From: Panulirus ornatus
Lineage: Eukaryota; Arthropoda; Malacostraca; Decapoda; Palinuridae
Assembly (NCBI RefSeq): GCF_036320965.1
Contig: NC_092226.1
Span: forward strand, 21,119,502 to 21,183,501
Length of the DNA stretch: 64,000 nt
Reading direction: 5' to 3'
The translations under genes and the position numbers were made by a program. Below the pieces are notes generated by a model. It was not told the origin of the DNA. It was given only the letters and a program-made list of their open reading frames with translations, and searched no databases. This document shows positions 23,201-33,420 of the stretch, one piece after another; the first letter of the stretch is position 1; every line of letters begins with the position of its first letter.

Positions 23201-24042
23201 GGTTCATCTGATCAGGTGTGGTACATGTCACAGTCTTGTAACATGGCCGAGTTATCCCTGTGATCATACGCGTCTCACATAAGGGATTGTTGTTCTTGTT
23301 GGGTCTTGTGAGGCTTCGCTTGTGTTGGTGACAGTGGCACCTGGGAGGCAGACCACACTCCTCTGGTGTCCGGCCTCTGTCATACACCTCTCGTATGGAT
23401 AGATGTCCACCGGGGCAGCTCATTACATTCATATATTCTGCTGAAAAGTTTTTTTCGTATCAGTGGCGGACACCAACTTGTGATAACCGGTGTTTGCAAG
23501 GTAATGGTGGTTTGGTAGTGATACATAAGAGATGTATATAGTATATAGCAGCCTAGTCACGCTTAGGTATTGTAGAATTGGTGTGGGGTGGGGGAACAAA
23601 AAACGGATATATGAGAAAATGTAATTCCCAAAAGGATAGAAAATGTTAGGGAAATGTACATTGGTCAGCTGGTGTGACCACAGTCGACTCTGCTTTATTA
23701 TCAGAGGGGAGTAACACCCTTATTACCACTCCCATTGTGGTGCCTCCATCTGGCTGGGCCGGGGCTCGACCGCCTAGTGCCCGAGACCAAAGAACTCGTT
23801 GGTATAAACTCCCCGACGGCAGATGCTTTCTTGATGATGCAAAGTTGGCAGTCGTTCAAGTTGTCTTTATGAGCTTAATCCATGTTTTGGTGTCGTGGAA
23901 TTACAATTCATCAGTGACGGAAGCGCGTCACTTGTTTTTCTCAGGTTCTGCTCGCTGTTACTTCAGTGAGCCGTGCCGCTGACATGGTGGCGAACTGCTG
24001 CAGTGAAGACCCATCATCCAACCCCTCCCCTCCCCTTACCAA

Positions 24043-24043
<1 letters not shown>

Positions 24044-24098
<55 letters not shown>
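24044..24098. repeat. (CA)n microsatellite
   Basis: About 27 CA dinucleotides. Confidence 0.98.
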
Positions 24099-24099
<1 letters not shown>

Positions 24100-25619
24100 C
24101 ACCTGTGAGGCTTCACAGTCGTAACAATCATGGCAATAGAAGGTCACGGAGGCCACGCTCTTGACTCTCTCTTAAACTTGACCAAGAAGGCAAGGCGACT
24201 CACAACTTGGTGGTGCAGTGCGCATGACGCTAGTTAGCTTCATCAGGAGGAACGAAACACAAGAGCGTCGAAAAGATTTTTCTAAATCTATTCCCCTTCC
24301 CGTTAACCAACACCACACGGTGAAATCAGTGAAAAACGAGAGTAAGAGAGACAGACAGTGGAAACACCACATTATTGAGTTGTGAAGTTATGTCTTCTGT
24401 AACAATGGTACCTCAAGTCCCATCTTCCTCCATACTGGCGTAAAGCACGTAAATCTACGAAAAGATATATATATATATATCACTGTTTGGACGAGGCTAC
24501 TTGTATAGCCCTCGACCCTGTACCATGTGTGTCACATTAGACTTTCCTCGTGAGGAGCGACTCATGAGTCAGCCAAGGGAGGTGCGCACCTCGCCACGAC
24601 CTGCTTGGTACGACTCGCTTATCAGGAAGGGATGATCGAGCAACACCTGAGTGGGGTCACTGGTGCTCGCGTGTTGATGGGGTAGATTTAGGACAATCTT
24701 TTGTCCTCTAGACTCTGTGGCGTCTGGCGGACAGGATATTCTCAGGGGGTAGAGAAGTCAGGATTGCAGGTCGTATGTCACCAGGCCTCTGGTAACTGAC
24801 GTCATGTGATATATGTACGTATATATATGTGACAATATGTGTTACGTAACCTTATGGTTGTGGGCGAGAGATTTTAGACCATACGATGTTTCGGACGCCT
24901 GTATTTGGGAAGTAAGTTCATAAACATCCATTTTCCATACAGTGAAATCTACTTAGGAATATTGTTAGGTTTTATTATTGCCCGTTACTCACGTAGGTCT
25001 AAGGTTGCTCTTCGGCCAGATGTGATGCGATGTGTTTGAGGGAAATAAAAGATAACGACGCATTACATGTATGTATATGTCTGCGGGAGGGAGGACTCGT
25101 TATCATGTGTAACAAGGCCTGTGGCAGGGGGTGGTCAGGTCCTCAACTTACGTACCCCACTAGGCTATCAGTGGCTCACGCAGGGTCGATGTTGCTACGA
25201 TCCGGCCGCTCTTACGTAACGTTCTCGAATGACACATCGCACGTCAGACATCCCTCCCATCCTGTGTCCTGAGGGCTGGCTCCACAATGACATCACTGGT
25301 GCTTCCCTTCCTTCACCTGGGTTGATGCTTCATTGGAAAGAGAGATGATTCTTATTCGAGTAATTATTCCGAGGTTCCTCACTGTTTCCCTCTTCTCCTC
25401 CTGTATTATCTGCTCCAGGATAACAGCCGCGAGTGAAAAGTCACCTTGGGCGAGGCTCTGTCATTGGTTGTGCAGAGAACGCATTCTAAAGATCATCATT
25501 TCCCTGCTACTGGAAGTAGCGCATTCTTAGGAGCTGTAGAACTTCATGGAATTGAAAGTTCAGAATAACATCAGGACCCTATTTTAGAAAGGGGTCCAGA
25601 GGTAATGATAGGATAAATA

Positions 25620-25620
<1 letters not shown>

Positions 25621-25688
<68 letters not shown>
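25621..25688. repeat. (AC)n microsatellite
   Basis: About 34 AC dinucleotides. Confidence 0.98.
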
Positions 25689-25690
<2 letters not shown>

Positions 25691-26577
25691 ATATATACAC
25701 ATATATATTGATATATTTCCATAGTAATGGATTAAGTTTAACGTTGTAATTCCATTGCCAAGGGACGGTTAATCAAGCTATAATGTTCCTTCTGTCTACA
25801 AAATTAGGTCCTTTGTCGACTGATGAATTATAAACGCGCCCATTACCATTTATTTGTTTTCCGGGGGGAAAAAAAAACGCAAAAAAAACGTCGTCGTCGG
25901 TCAGCGTTTGTGTCGTGTGGTTAACTTGCCTTGCTGCCCACAGTGTCATTCCAATCCCTCACCCATTCCCAAGTCCACAATGTCGACACACCACAAGAGA
26001 TACGTCATCGCGTTCCGATAACCAAGTTCGTTCCCATGATCTCCATGTGCGACCTCGCTCGCACACACTCGCTCGCTGAACGTTTTCATGGCGAGCACAT
26101 TGCTCGGGCGAGCGAGATGAAGAGGGATGTGATATTCAGTGAAAAGATTCCTGTGTGGTTAGAGTAATTACAGCGTGTGAAGCATGTGAGAGGTGTTGTG
26201 GTATCTGGATCCAGGCCATCTTCTTCACTACAGGTTCTCAAGTGCAGTGGATGACATTTTCATTGTACTCGATGGTTTATGACGTGGTGCAAATGCGTCC
26301 GTATTATCCTGCGCTGCAGAAGGAGAAACATGACGTAATGTTCCATCCTTCTTGACTTGTAAGTTCTAACAAATTTTTCCTCGTTTTCATTTAAGCGTAA
26401 TTGACGTGATAATCCATTTTCTATTTGGCCTGTGTAAACAAATTTCACGTCTTCGTATATTTGATACGAACAAAAAGTAATTATTTTCCATCTGTCTGTC
26501 ATCATGAAAAGCATTCCCGTGGAGGAGGTCAGGTACACACAGTCATACAGGATGATGATGATCGTATACCTTTGTAC

Positions 26578-26885
26578 GAGCTGGTGTGGGTAGATGGTAT
26601 AGGTTGGCTGGTGTGGGTAGATGGTATGGGTTGGCTGGTGTGGGTAGACGGTATGGATTGGCTGGTGTGGGTAAATGATATGGGTTGGCTGATGTGGGTA
26701 GATGGTATGGGTTCGCTGGTATGGATTCGCTGTTATGGGTCCACTGGTATTGGTTGGCTGAGTCCGCTGGTATGGGTTCGCTATTATGGGTCCGCTGGTA
26801 TGGGTCCGCTGGTAGGGGTTGGCTGGTATGGGTTCGCTGTTATGGGTTGGCTGGTATGGGTTCGTTGGCATGGGGTCGATGCGGT
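26578..26885. repeat. Diverged minisatellite, 27 bp then 14-15 bp units
   Basis: Begins with 27 bp units (ggctggtgtgggtagatggt plus atgggtt) and shortens to 14-15 bp units of the cgctggtatgggtt type. On the minus strand it reads as PTNPYQ/TIYPHQ repeats in a 203-codon frame, a shadow of the array. Confidence 0.9.
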
Positions 26886-27169
26886 TATGTTGCCGTGCTG
26901 CAACTAGGGGACGAGGGATCTCAGGTGGCGTGATCGGCGGAGCAGCTTCATCTCGACCTGTCGGATGAGGTCCATGTGATGGCTGGAAAGGCTCAAGAGG
27001 ACTGGTGTTCTGAGCGCCTCTTGTTAGGTGGTGTAAGAGGGACCGAAGATGCTCTCACAATCACTTTTATGTGTAATCATATGGTAATTATATGGTAATT
27101 ATATGGTAATTATATGATTACCTATTTTATGTACGACTCCTGCGCTCGTGGGACCACCTGTCCTGATTT

Positions 27170-27520
27170 TCCTCTCCAGTCATACGACTTTTTTTGGTTT
27201 TTGTTTGCTGAAAACTCATTCTCTCAGTTCCGTTTCGTCCATTCATCCACCGCTTTTATAAAAAGTTTGTTTGTTTGATTTCACGTCATGGTCTCCAGTA
27301 GTTCGGTCCCACAGCTCCGTTCGAAAAGTTGTTCAATGCAAAGGTTATTCGACTGGTTCAGTCCTTAACAAGTTATGATCAGGTCATTCGTAACGCTTCT
27401 GTCTTCCACGGTGGGCAAATTCAATGCCTTCTCTTGTAACTCAGCTCTCTTGATTTTGGTACCATCTCAGTTGTCCTCCTTTGAACCGTCTCAATGAGCT
27501 CCTCGTTCCCTTAACACGCT
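27170..27520 (-). pseudogene. LINE ORF2 C-terminal fragment
   Basis: The minus strand reads ELIETVQRRTTEMVPKSREL, then, after a one-base frame change, EKALNLPTVEDRSVTNDLI, and then KAVDEWTKRN. These match, in order, the 'LLE-VQRRATK', 'ALNLPTLEDRR-RGDLI' and 'VDEWN' motifs of CR1/Jockey-type thumbs. Stops occur between blocks. No catalytic domain remains. Confidence 0.85.
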
Positions 27521-27564
27521 GGTCCTTCTGACTCTTTCCAACCCTCAAGATAAACCTCATCTTG

Positions 27565-27616
27565 TGTGATTACTGTTTGTGTGTTACGGGGAGAGTGTTG
27601 CCCTGTCTCTGTACTT

Positions 27617-27694
<78 letters not shown>
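27565..27694 (+). repeat. Recurrent flank motif followed by (TA)n
   Basis: tgtgattactgtttgtgtgt, then acggggagagtgttgccctg, belongs to the motif family described at 31589-31655. It runs into (TA)n at 27619-27694. Confidence 0.75.
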
Positions 27695-27696
<2 letters not shown>

Positions 27697-27779
27697 ATAT
27701 GTTACTTCTTTGTGTCTGCAAACACACATTCACACACCCAGCCATATCGCGTACCTATTTCTCGATCAGCCCCGAAGGA

Positions 27780-27888
27780 ATGATGAACACCTGGGTTGAG
27801 TTTGGATCGACTGCTGCGCCCATGATTCAGACTCATGCGGGCCCGTGCGTGAAACATGGTCAGCGACGCTACCCACTACACCACGGAA

Positions 27889-27891
<3 letters not shown>
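27780..27891 (-). mobile_element. tRNA-derived SINE, family 2, copy 1
   Basis: On the minus strand an A-box-like ccgtggtgtagtgggtagcg (27866-27886) is followed by a decayed B box (gagtctgaatc, about 27823-27834) and a 3' part with gtcgatccaaactcaaccca. A sister copy is at 61320-61440. (CA)n of the minus strand lies immediately 5' of the A box. Confidence 0.7.

Positions 27892-27956
<65 letters not shown>
27891..27956. repeat. (TG)n microsatellite
   Basis: About 33 TG dinucleotides, sandwiched between a SINE and the 3' end of a LINE. Confidence 0.98.
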
Positions 27957-27957
<1 letters not shown>

Positions 27958-29110
27958 TTACTCATTGAACATGTAGAAAGAGAATTTTACCTTAACGAGA
28001 CCTTTATCCCTTTAGATTTCTTTCAACTCATACAGCCTTTGGAGTCTTTGACGCTCACTGCATTCACTTTTTCTTTCCCTATTGTGTTCCATTCATACGC
28101 CGCTCGTTAAGTATCGAATTATTTCTTCACAATAACCTTGTTTGTTTCTTGTCGTGTCCTTTGGATCACGATTTCTGTGAACTGATCAATGTTAACTTTG
28201 CCATTCGGAACTTGAAAGTTGTATTCTTGTGTCCCATTTTCCTTCTTTCATCCAGCGTAGGTGAAGTCCTGCTCTTGTTTTCCTCTCCCTGTTGTTCATC
28301 TTCGTCACCTTACCATATATCCTCCTCATCCACGTACACTTGTGTACGTCTCTCTTGTCACACCAGGTATTCCCAATCCCCAGTCGTTTTTCAGCGCACT
28401 TTCCCTCAAACTGTTCATCACTTCTGTTTACCTCGCTGAATACCCCCATGTTCCCCTAGTTATACCCTCAGTTGTCATATTATTAACCAGTGATTAAGCG
28501 CCGGTGATAATCACCCGTCTCTCGCAATCCACTTTCATTCTTATGCACATTAGTCTGGTGTCTGTCATGTTTATATACTCTTCAATATCTTATTCTCGTA
28601 ATGAAAGCCAATTCTGAGGTAGACTATTATGTATTATGCCTTCTCTACGTATCTCTTGATATGGTTGTAGTCACAGGCGAAGTCAACCACAAGGCAGAGA
28701 CACGTCCTTAGGATTTGTTTCCTGCATGATGATTGCTGTCACCAGGCCTTCGTTTCACTGCGTCGTATGTTCAGTTTTCTTTTCCCTCTGTATATCACTA
28801 AAGCTGTATCCTATCTAAGTCTTTTTTGCTAGGGGAATGCAGTGTTGAATACTCCTTTTTTTCCCCCTTGAAATGTGAGTATCATCTGTGAACGTATTTT
28901 GTTTAGATTCAAATCTTCATGGCAAGTCTTTTTTTACATAGATTAGAAATAGCAATGGTCCCAGAACAGCCCTGTAGGACGCCACTATTTCCTATAATCG
29001 AGCTGGAAAAGGGAAGTATAATGTTGCTTTTTCCCCCTCTCTTACTTAGGTTTTGATTTATTACATGGAGGAGACTTCTGCCTTCCTTATAATCCGGGAT
29101 CAACCTCCTG
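27957..29110 (-). pseudogene. Degenerate LINE, RT core to 3' end
   Basis: From 29103 downward on the minus strand: SSIIGNSGVLQGC (about 28990), matching 'V-SGVPQGSVLGP' of the RT palm; KVDCERRVIITG (about 28510), matching 'VV-CERDLGVII-'; TWMRRIYGKV in a region that in another frame reads YVDEED (about 28310-28340); and SGVWMEHNR (about 28080), near the C-terminal 'VN-WN'. The 3' end then runs straight into the (TG/CA)n tract at 27891-27956. Many stops. Confidence 0.7.
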
Positions 29111-29153
29111 TTGGAGACAGTAACAGATGCGCAATTCCTCAGGCGAAGAACAG

Positions 29154-29270
<117 letters not shown>

Positions 29271-29559
29271 CTATCTCTTATTAGTTATTCTATCACAGAG
29301 GCTTACATGGTTCATTGTGTTTCCTTTCTTTTACACCATTACCGGAGCTTATATTCCATACTGCCTCTCAGTAAGTTTCTGTTCTGCAATTATACATCCA
29401 TTTGCTTCCTGATTATCATTTCCAGAATTCTACAAACCGTGCTTGTTAGTGACACTTGCCTGTAGATCGAGGCGTTTTCTTGTTCATCCTAAAAGGAACG
29501 ATATTTTCACTCTTTTCGTTGCCAAGGCACTAGCCCCCCCTCATGCAGCCACATAGATT

Positions 29560-30249
29560 AGTTCGGCTTTCCCTGGGATGATCCCGGCGGAGCCGAGGCC
29601 CGTACTTTTCCTCCTTCCTTAATGATCAGAAATTCAGAAGAAAATAACATCCAACAAGAGATCCCGGCTGCCACGACCACTGTTCCCACGCACTCATCTC
29701 CCTTTTCCACATCTGAACCATCATAACGCACTCTATCACGACCATATATTTCTGTCACTTAAGATTGGACCCGCCCAGCCTCTGTCGCCATGGGAGGGCT
29801 AAACGCTCATTCCCTGGCGGCTACTTCGCTGACTTCGCCTGGGATGGGTATTGCCTCTGTAGCAGAGATGCCTCAAGTTGAGCAGAGGTTGTCTATGCTG
29901 GGGTCATTCCCTCCCGCTGGGATGGGGGTCATACCTCCCACTCTTCCACGAGAGATCCTTCTCCCCCGCAGTCATGGTTTGATCGATCCTGCGCTGATGC
30001 CCGTCGCATCAAGGACAGAGCTTATTGTGCCATGAAACTCCTATCCCTTCCCATGAATCCCACTCCGCTCTCATCTGCGCCGGGAACCACAGTAGATCTG
30101 CTCGCCCTTTGGTCAAGGGAATGTTGTTCATATATCAGGGCTGGTTCGTCGTCCACCTCCCCACCAGCGAGAGTAATATCAAATACCTTCCGTCTCACTA
30201 ATTCCTCCTGGCATCACCTTCCTTCTTCGACGTCGTGGTGGTGTTGTTG

Positions 30250-30347
<98 letters not shown>

Positions 30348-30760
30348 GTTCTGTTATACTGTTGTTAACCACAGTCCTCGTGAGTTGTCTCCTTGTGTCC
30401 CTACCCCACCAGTGCCTGAACCCGGGGCACACGTCTGGCTCCCGTTGCCCACAGGGTGTGTGTGTGTGGAGACCGTCCGCTGAAGGGCTTGACCGGTATG
30501 ATACCTACCTCACGCCACGAACAACTAAGGTGTGGAGTTCTCCTCCTCATGTTCCTCCCGTCATTCCCTCTTCGTATAACCTTTCTTCCTTTAAGACTAA
30601 GATCCACAAACACTTACGGAGCCATGATTAATGTGTACTTCTTTTTTCTTACTTTTTATTTGTTGTCTTTCTCCCGAGATGGCCCTCCGATGCGGGAGGG
30701 GTGGTCAGTCACTAGAGAAAAAACGTTCTCGAGGTTTTCCTTCCTGTTGCCCTTCTGATC
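29560..30760 (+). mobile_element. Non-LTR retrotransposon with RT core missing, (CT)n at the gap
   Basis: The plus strand shows an endonuclease-end/linker region up to about 30240 (SWFDRSCADARRIKDRAYCA pattern near 29960-30025). Next is a (CT)n tract (30252-30345), then a C-terminal region with PPHVPPVIPSSYNLSSFKTK and IHKHLRSHD ending at 30631. That C-terminus matches the 'W-SLP--VFP-SYNL-SFK---H-HL' ending of one Jockey-type family. The reverse transcriptase core (normally about 250 residues) is absent exactly where the microsatellite sits. Confidence 0.7.
30252..30345. repeat. (CT)n microsatellite inside a LINE
   Basis: About 47 CT dinucleotides at the junction of two LINE segments. Confidence 0.98.
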
Positions 30761-31214
30761 ATATACCGTCTGGGGCGCCGTTCGTCAGTAGGTCCTGAAA
30801 TCTTCAGTTGTCTCTTATCAGAAAGGTGGACTCAACTCCCCCTCACCACCTTGCCCCGTCTGGTACCATCTACCGCTGACGTGATGGCTTTAGCGTGGGA
30901 TCCATCAACCTGCGTGGCGTGTGTCTCCACTTCGCCCAGGTCCTCTCCTTGTATTCCTCTTCCTCCTCCTCCATCTTCGAGCTCCAGTTCTTGCTGTGTA
31001 CTGATGGTCCATGTGCGTTTGTATGGGGGTTCTTTCAGACTTACTGCATCAAGGTTTGATGTTTAGAGGTTCTTTTTACATAAGTCATGGGCAGTCTGCT
31101 GTGTGTTCTGTATGTTTTAGTCTCATTACATATATTTGTGCGTGTACGTGTGTGTATGTGTTACTGGATAGTCACATGGGTTTGCATGTGTCATGTACTC
31201 ATGTACATGCTTGT

Positions 31215-31216
<2 letters not shown>
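30761..31216. other. Unique stretch, nothing recognised
   Basis: No supported feature. Confidence 0.4.

Positions 31217-31272
<56 letters not shown>
31217..31272. repeat. (TG)n microsatellite
   Basis: About 28 TG dinucleotides. Confidence 0.98.
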
Positions 31273-31274
<2 letters not shown>

Positions 31275-31368
31275 GTGTGCGTGCATTTATGTTGTATATT
31301 TTTTTTGTGCGTGTGATTGCATGATGTGCGCCAAGGATTAGAGCTTTGCGTTCATACCTTGACGTTAT

Positions 31369-31370
<2 letters not shown>

Positions 31371-31424
<54 letters not shown>
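31371..31424. repeat. (AC)n microsatellite
   Basis: About 27 AC dinucleotides. On the minus strand it reads (GT)n, directly 3' of the SINE at 31425-31542. Confidence 0.98.
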
Positions 31425-31426
<2 letters not shown>

Positions 31427-31538
31427 CAGCTTGCAGCTACGTTGTGGCTGTGAGACGTCTACCCTGTCTGGGATTCGAACTAGGGCCCATTAGATAGGTG
31501 GGTTGCTACGCTAACAAGCCCGCCACAGGCTCGCCGTT

Positions 31539-31542
<4 letters not shown>
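31425..31542 (-). mobile_element. tRNA-derived SINE, family 3
   Basis: On the minus strand an A-box-like ggcgggcttgttagcgtagc (about 31511-31530) is followed by a near-consensus B box agttcgaatccc (about 31470-31482). The element is bounded by (TG/CA)n tracts on both sides. The anticodon arm is not convincing, so I call it a SINE, not a tRNA. Confidence 0.7.

Positions 31543-31588
<46 letters not shown>
31543..31588. repeat. (TG)n microsatellite
   Basis: About 23 TG dinucleotides. Confidence 0.98.
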
Positions 31589-31589
<1 letters not shown>

Positions 31590-31655
31590 TTACCTGTTTG
31601 TAAGTACCTACTTGTACAGTACTGGGAAGGAGTTGTATCCTCGTGGGCTCCCATT
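31589..31655 (+). repeat. Recurrent motif beside (TG)n
   Basis: Reads attacctgtttgtaagtacc, then tacttgtacagtactgggaa, then ggagttgtatcctcgtggg. Related copies sit at 27565 and 59535 and 61145 (plus) and at 36338 and 46015 (minus), each next to a (TG/CA)n or (TA)n tract. Probably the end of a LINE or SINE family. Confidence 0.75.
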
Positions 31656-31657
31656 TC

Positions 31658-31659
<2 letters not shown>

Positions 31660-31711
<52 letters not shown>
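31660..31711. repeat. (TG)n microsatellite
   Basis: About 26 TG dinucleotides. Followed by a loose (TATG)n patch to about 31770. Confidence 0.98.
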
Positions 31712-31712
<1 letters not shown>

Positions 31713-32399
31713 GGGGAGGGCGTGTATGTATGTATATATGTGTATATATGTATGTATGTATGTATGTGTCCTTGTGCGGTCATGGGCGCGTATACATATA
31801 GTCTGTGTGTGTGTTTGTGTTTGCATGTATGTATTTCATTATGTGTACGTCGGCAGGTCTCCCTCCCTCTCCTTCCTCCTCTTTCCCTTGCCCACAAGCT
31901 CCCTCCCACTCTCCCCTCATCATCCCCCCGGGTTCCTACAGTCAGCGGCACGGTTCCCACGCCGGTGATAACGACGCCCCGGTATCTAAATCCGGCGATC
32001 CACATCTCCCCGAGCGGCGATACCGCGAGAGAAGTGGAGTTAGCGGGAATTTAAGCGGTACCCGCTATTTAAGCGGTGCTGCCATCATATGGATCGTTTG
32101 CCGCTTAGACCCGCCCGGGAACGAATACCTTCCTTTTTTGTTGCGTTGTCGTAAGTTAAGAACACCGCAGGTAGCCACGGTGTGTGGTGATGGCGGGCGG
32201 GTGTGGTAGAGATTATAATTGCGGGTGAGGCGAGCGTTCGACTCTTGGGGCGGTAGACGCGCTTGTTGTGATGGGATTTGAATTTGTGGTGGGGGAAACC
32301 CAAGTGTTGCGTGGAGACGTAAGGGTTTAGGGATGTTGTTGTGGAGAGAGTCAGATGTTGTGAGGGTGTGGGTGGGGTGTGATGTGAGGCAACAATATA

Positions 32400-32780
32400 A
32401 TATGATGAGGAGATCTAGGTGTTGTGAGCTGAGGGTACGCCTAGGTGTTGTGAGCTGAGGATACGCCTAGGTGTTGTGAGCTGAGGATACGCCTAGGTGT
32501 TGTGAGCTGAGGATACGCCTAGGTGTTGTGAGCTGAGGAGACCTAGGTGTTGTGAGCTGAGGATACGCTTAGGTGGTGTGAGCTGAGGATACGCCTAAGT
32601 GTTGTGAGCTGAGGATACGCCTAGGTGTTGTGAGCTGAGGATACGCCTAGGTGTTGTGAGCTGGGGATACGCCTAGGTGTTGTGAGCTGAGGATACGCCT
32701 AGGTGTTGTGAGCTGAGGATACGCCTAGGTGTTGTGAGCTGAGGATACGCCTAGGTGTTGTGAGCTGAGGATACGCCTAA
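32400..32780. repeat. 26 bp minisatellite, about 14 units
   Basis: The unit is ctaggtgttgtgagctgagg plus atacgc. One unit is shortened (gagac near 32538), and several have single changes (ctaagt, gtggtg, ctgggg). Confidence 0.97.
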
Positions 32781-33420
32781 GTACTAGGAGGAAGTATGGG
32801 AGTTATGAGGAAATACTGGGGTTATGAAAACTTTTATTATGAAGAAAAGTAGACGTTGTCAGTGTTGTGAGATGATATTTTTTGTGAGGATAGCTTGATG
32901 TTTTGAGGAGGCAGTGTTATGAGGGAGCCCAAGTGATGTGAGGTAGCAGATATTTTGAGGGGGACCTAGGTGTTGTTGTGGGTTTACATAGGCGTTCTGA
33001 TGAGACTTAAGTGTTGTGGAAGGCTTTGGTATTGCAAGAAATGCTGGTGTTGTGAGGAAGAGTAGGTGTTGCGAGGAGAGACTCATGTGAAGAAACGTTG
33101 TGAGGAAACGGAGGTGTTGTCAGTAAAGATAAGGGCTCTTCGGAGACCTAGATATTATGAGGATAACTCTTGGTTACGGGAAAACTTAATGTAAGGAGAC
33201 AGTGATCCTGTGAGGAGACATGGCTCTTGTGAGGACTTGGTGTTTCCAAGAGACGTAAGAAGAAGACGAAAGATTTTGTGAGGAGCCTCACGTGGTGTGA
33301 GTTTGTGAAGACACACAGGTATGTGAGTGCTATGAGGAGAGTTGGATGTTGTGAGGACTCGTACGTGTTGTGAGGAGAAGTAAGCGTTGAGACGTGACTT
33401 GAGGAGACATAAAGCAGGAG
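32781..33420. repeat. Decayed flank of the 26 bp minisatellite
   Basis: For about 640 bp the sequence keeps returning to gttgtgagga/ggtgttgtgagg words at 26-32 bp spacing with heavy change, and a milder version precedes the core from about 32290. This looks like older, unhomogenised units. Confidence 0.7.

Larger units (their letters stand above)
23201..26570. other. Long stretch without a supported gene
   Basis: Contains (CA)n at 24044-24098 and 25621-25688 and a short (TA)n near 24465-24480. Open frames reach about 100 codons, without recognisable motifs. No splice-consistent exon set was seen. Confidence 0.45.

Noticed and set aside
31425..31542. Intact tRNA gene
   Set aside because: A and B boxes are present, but there is no convincing cloverleaf and it is bounded by microsatellites.
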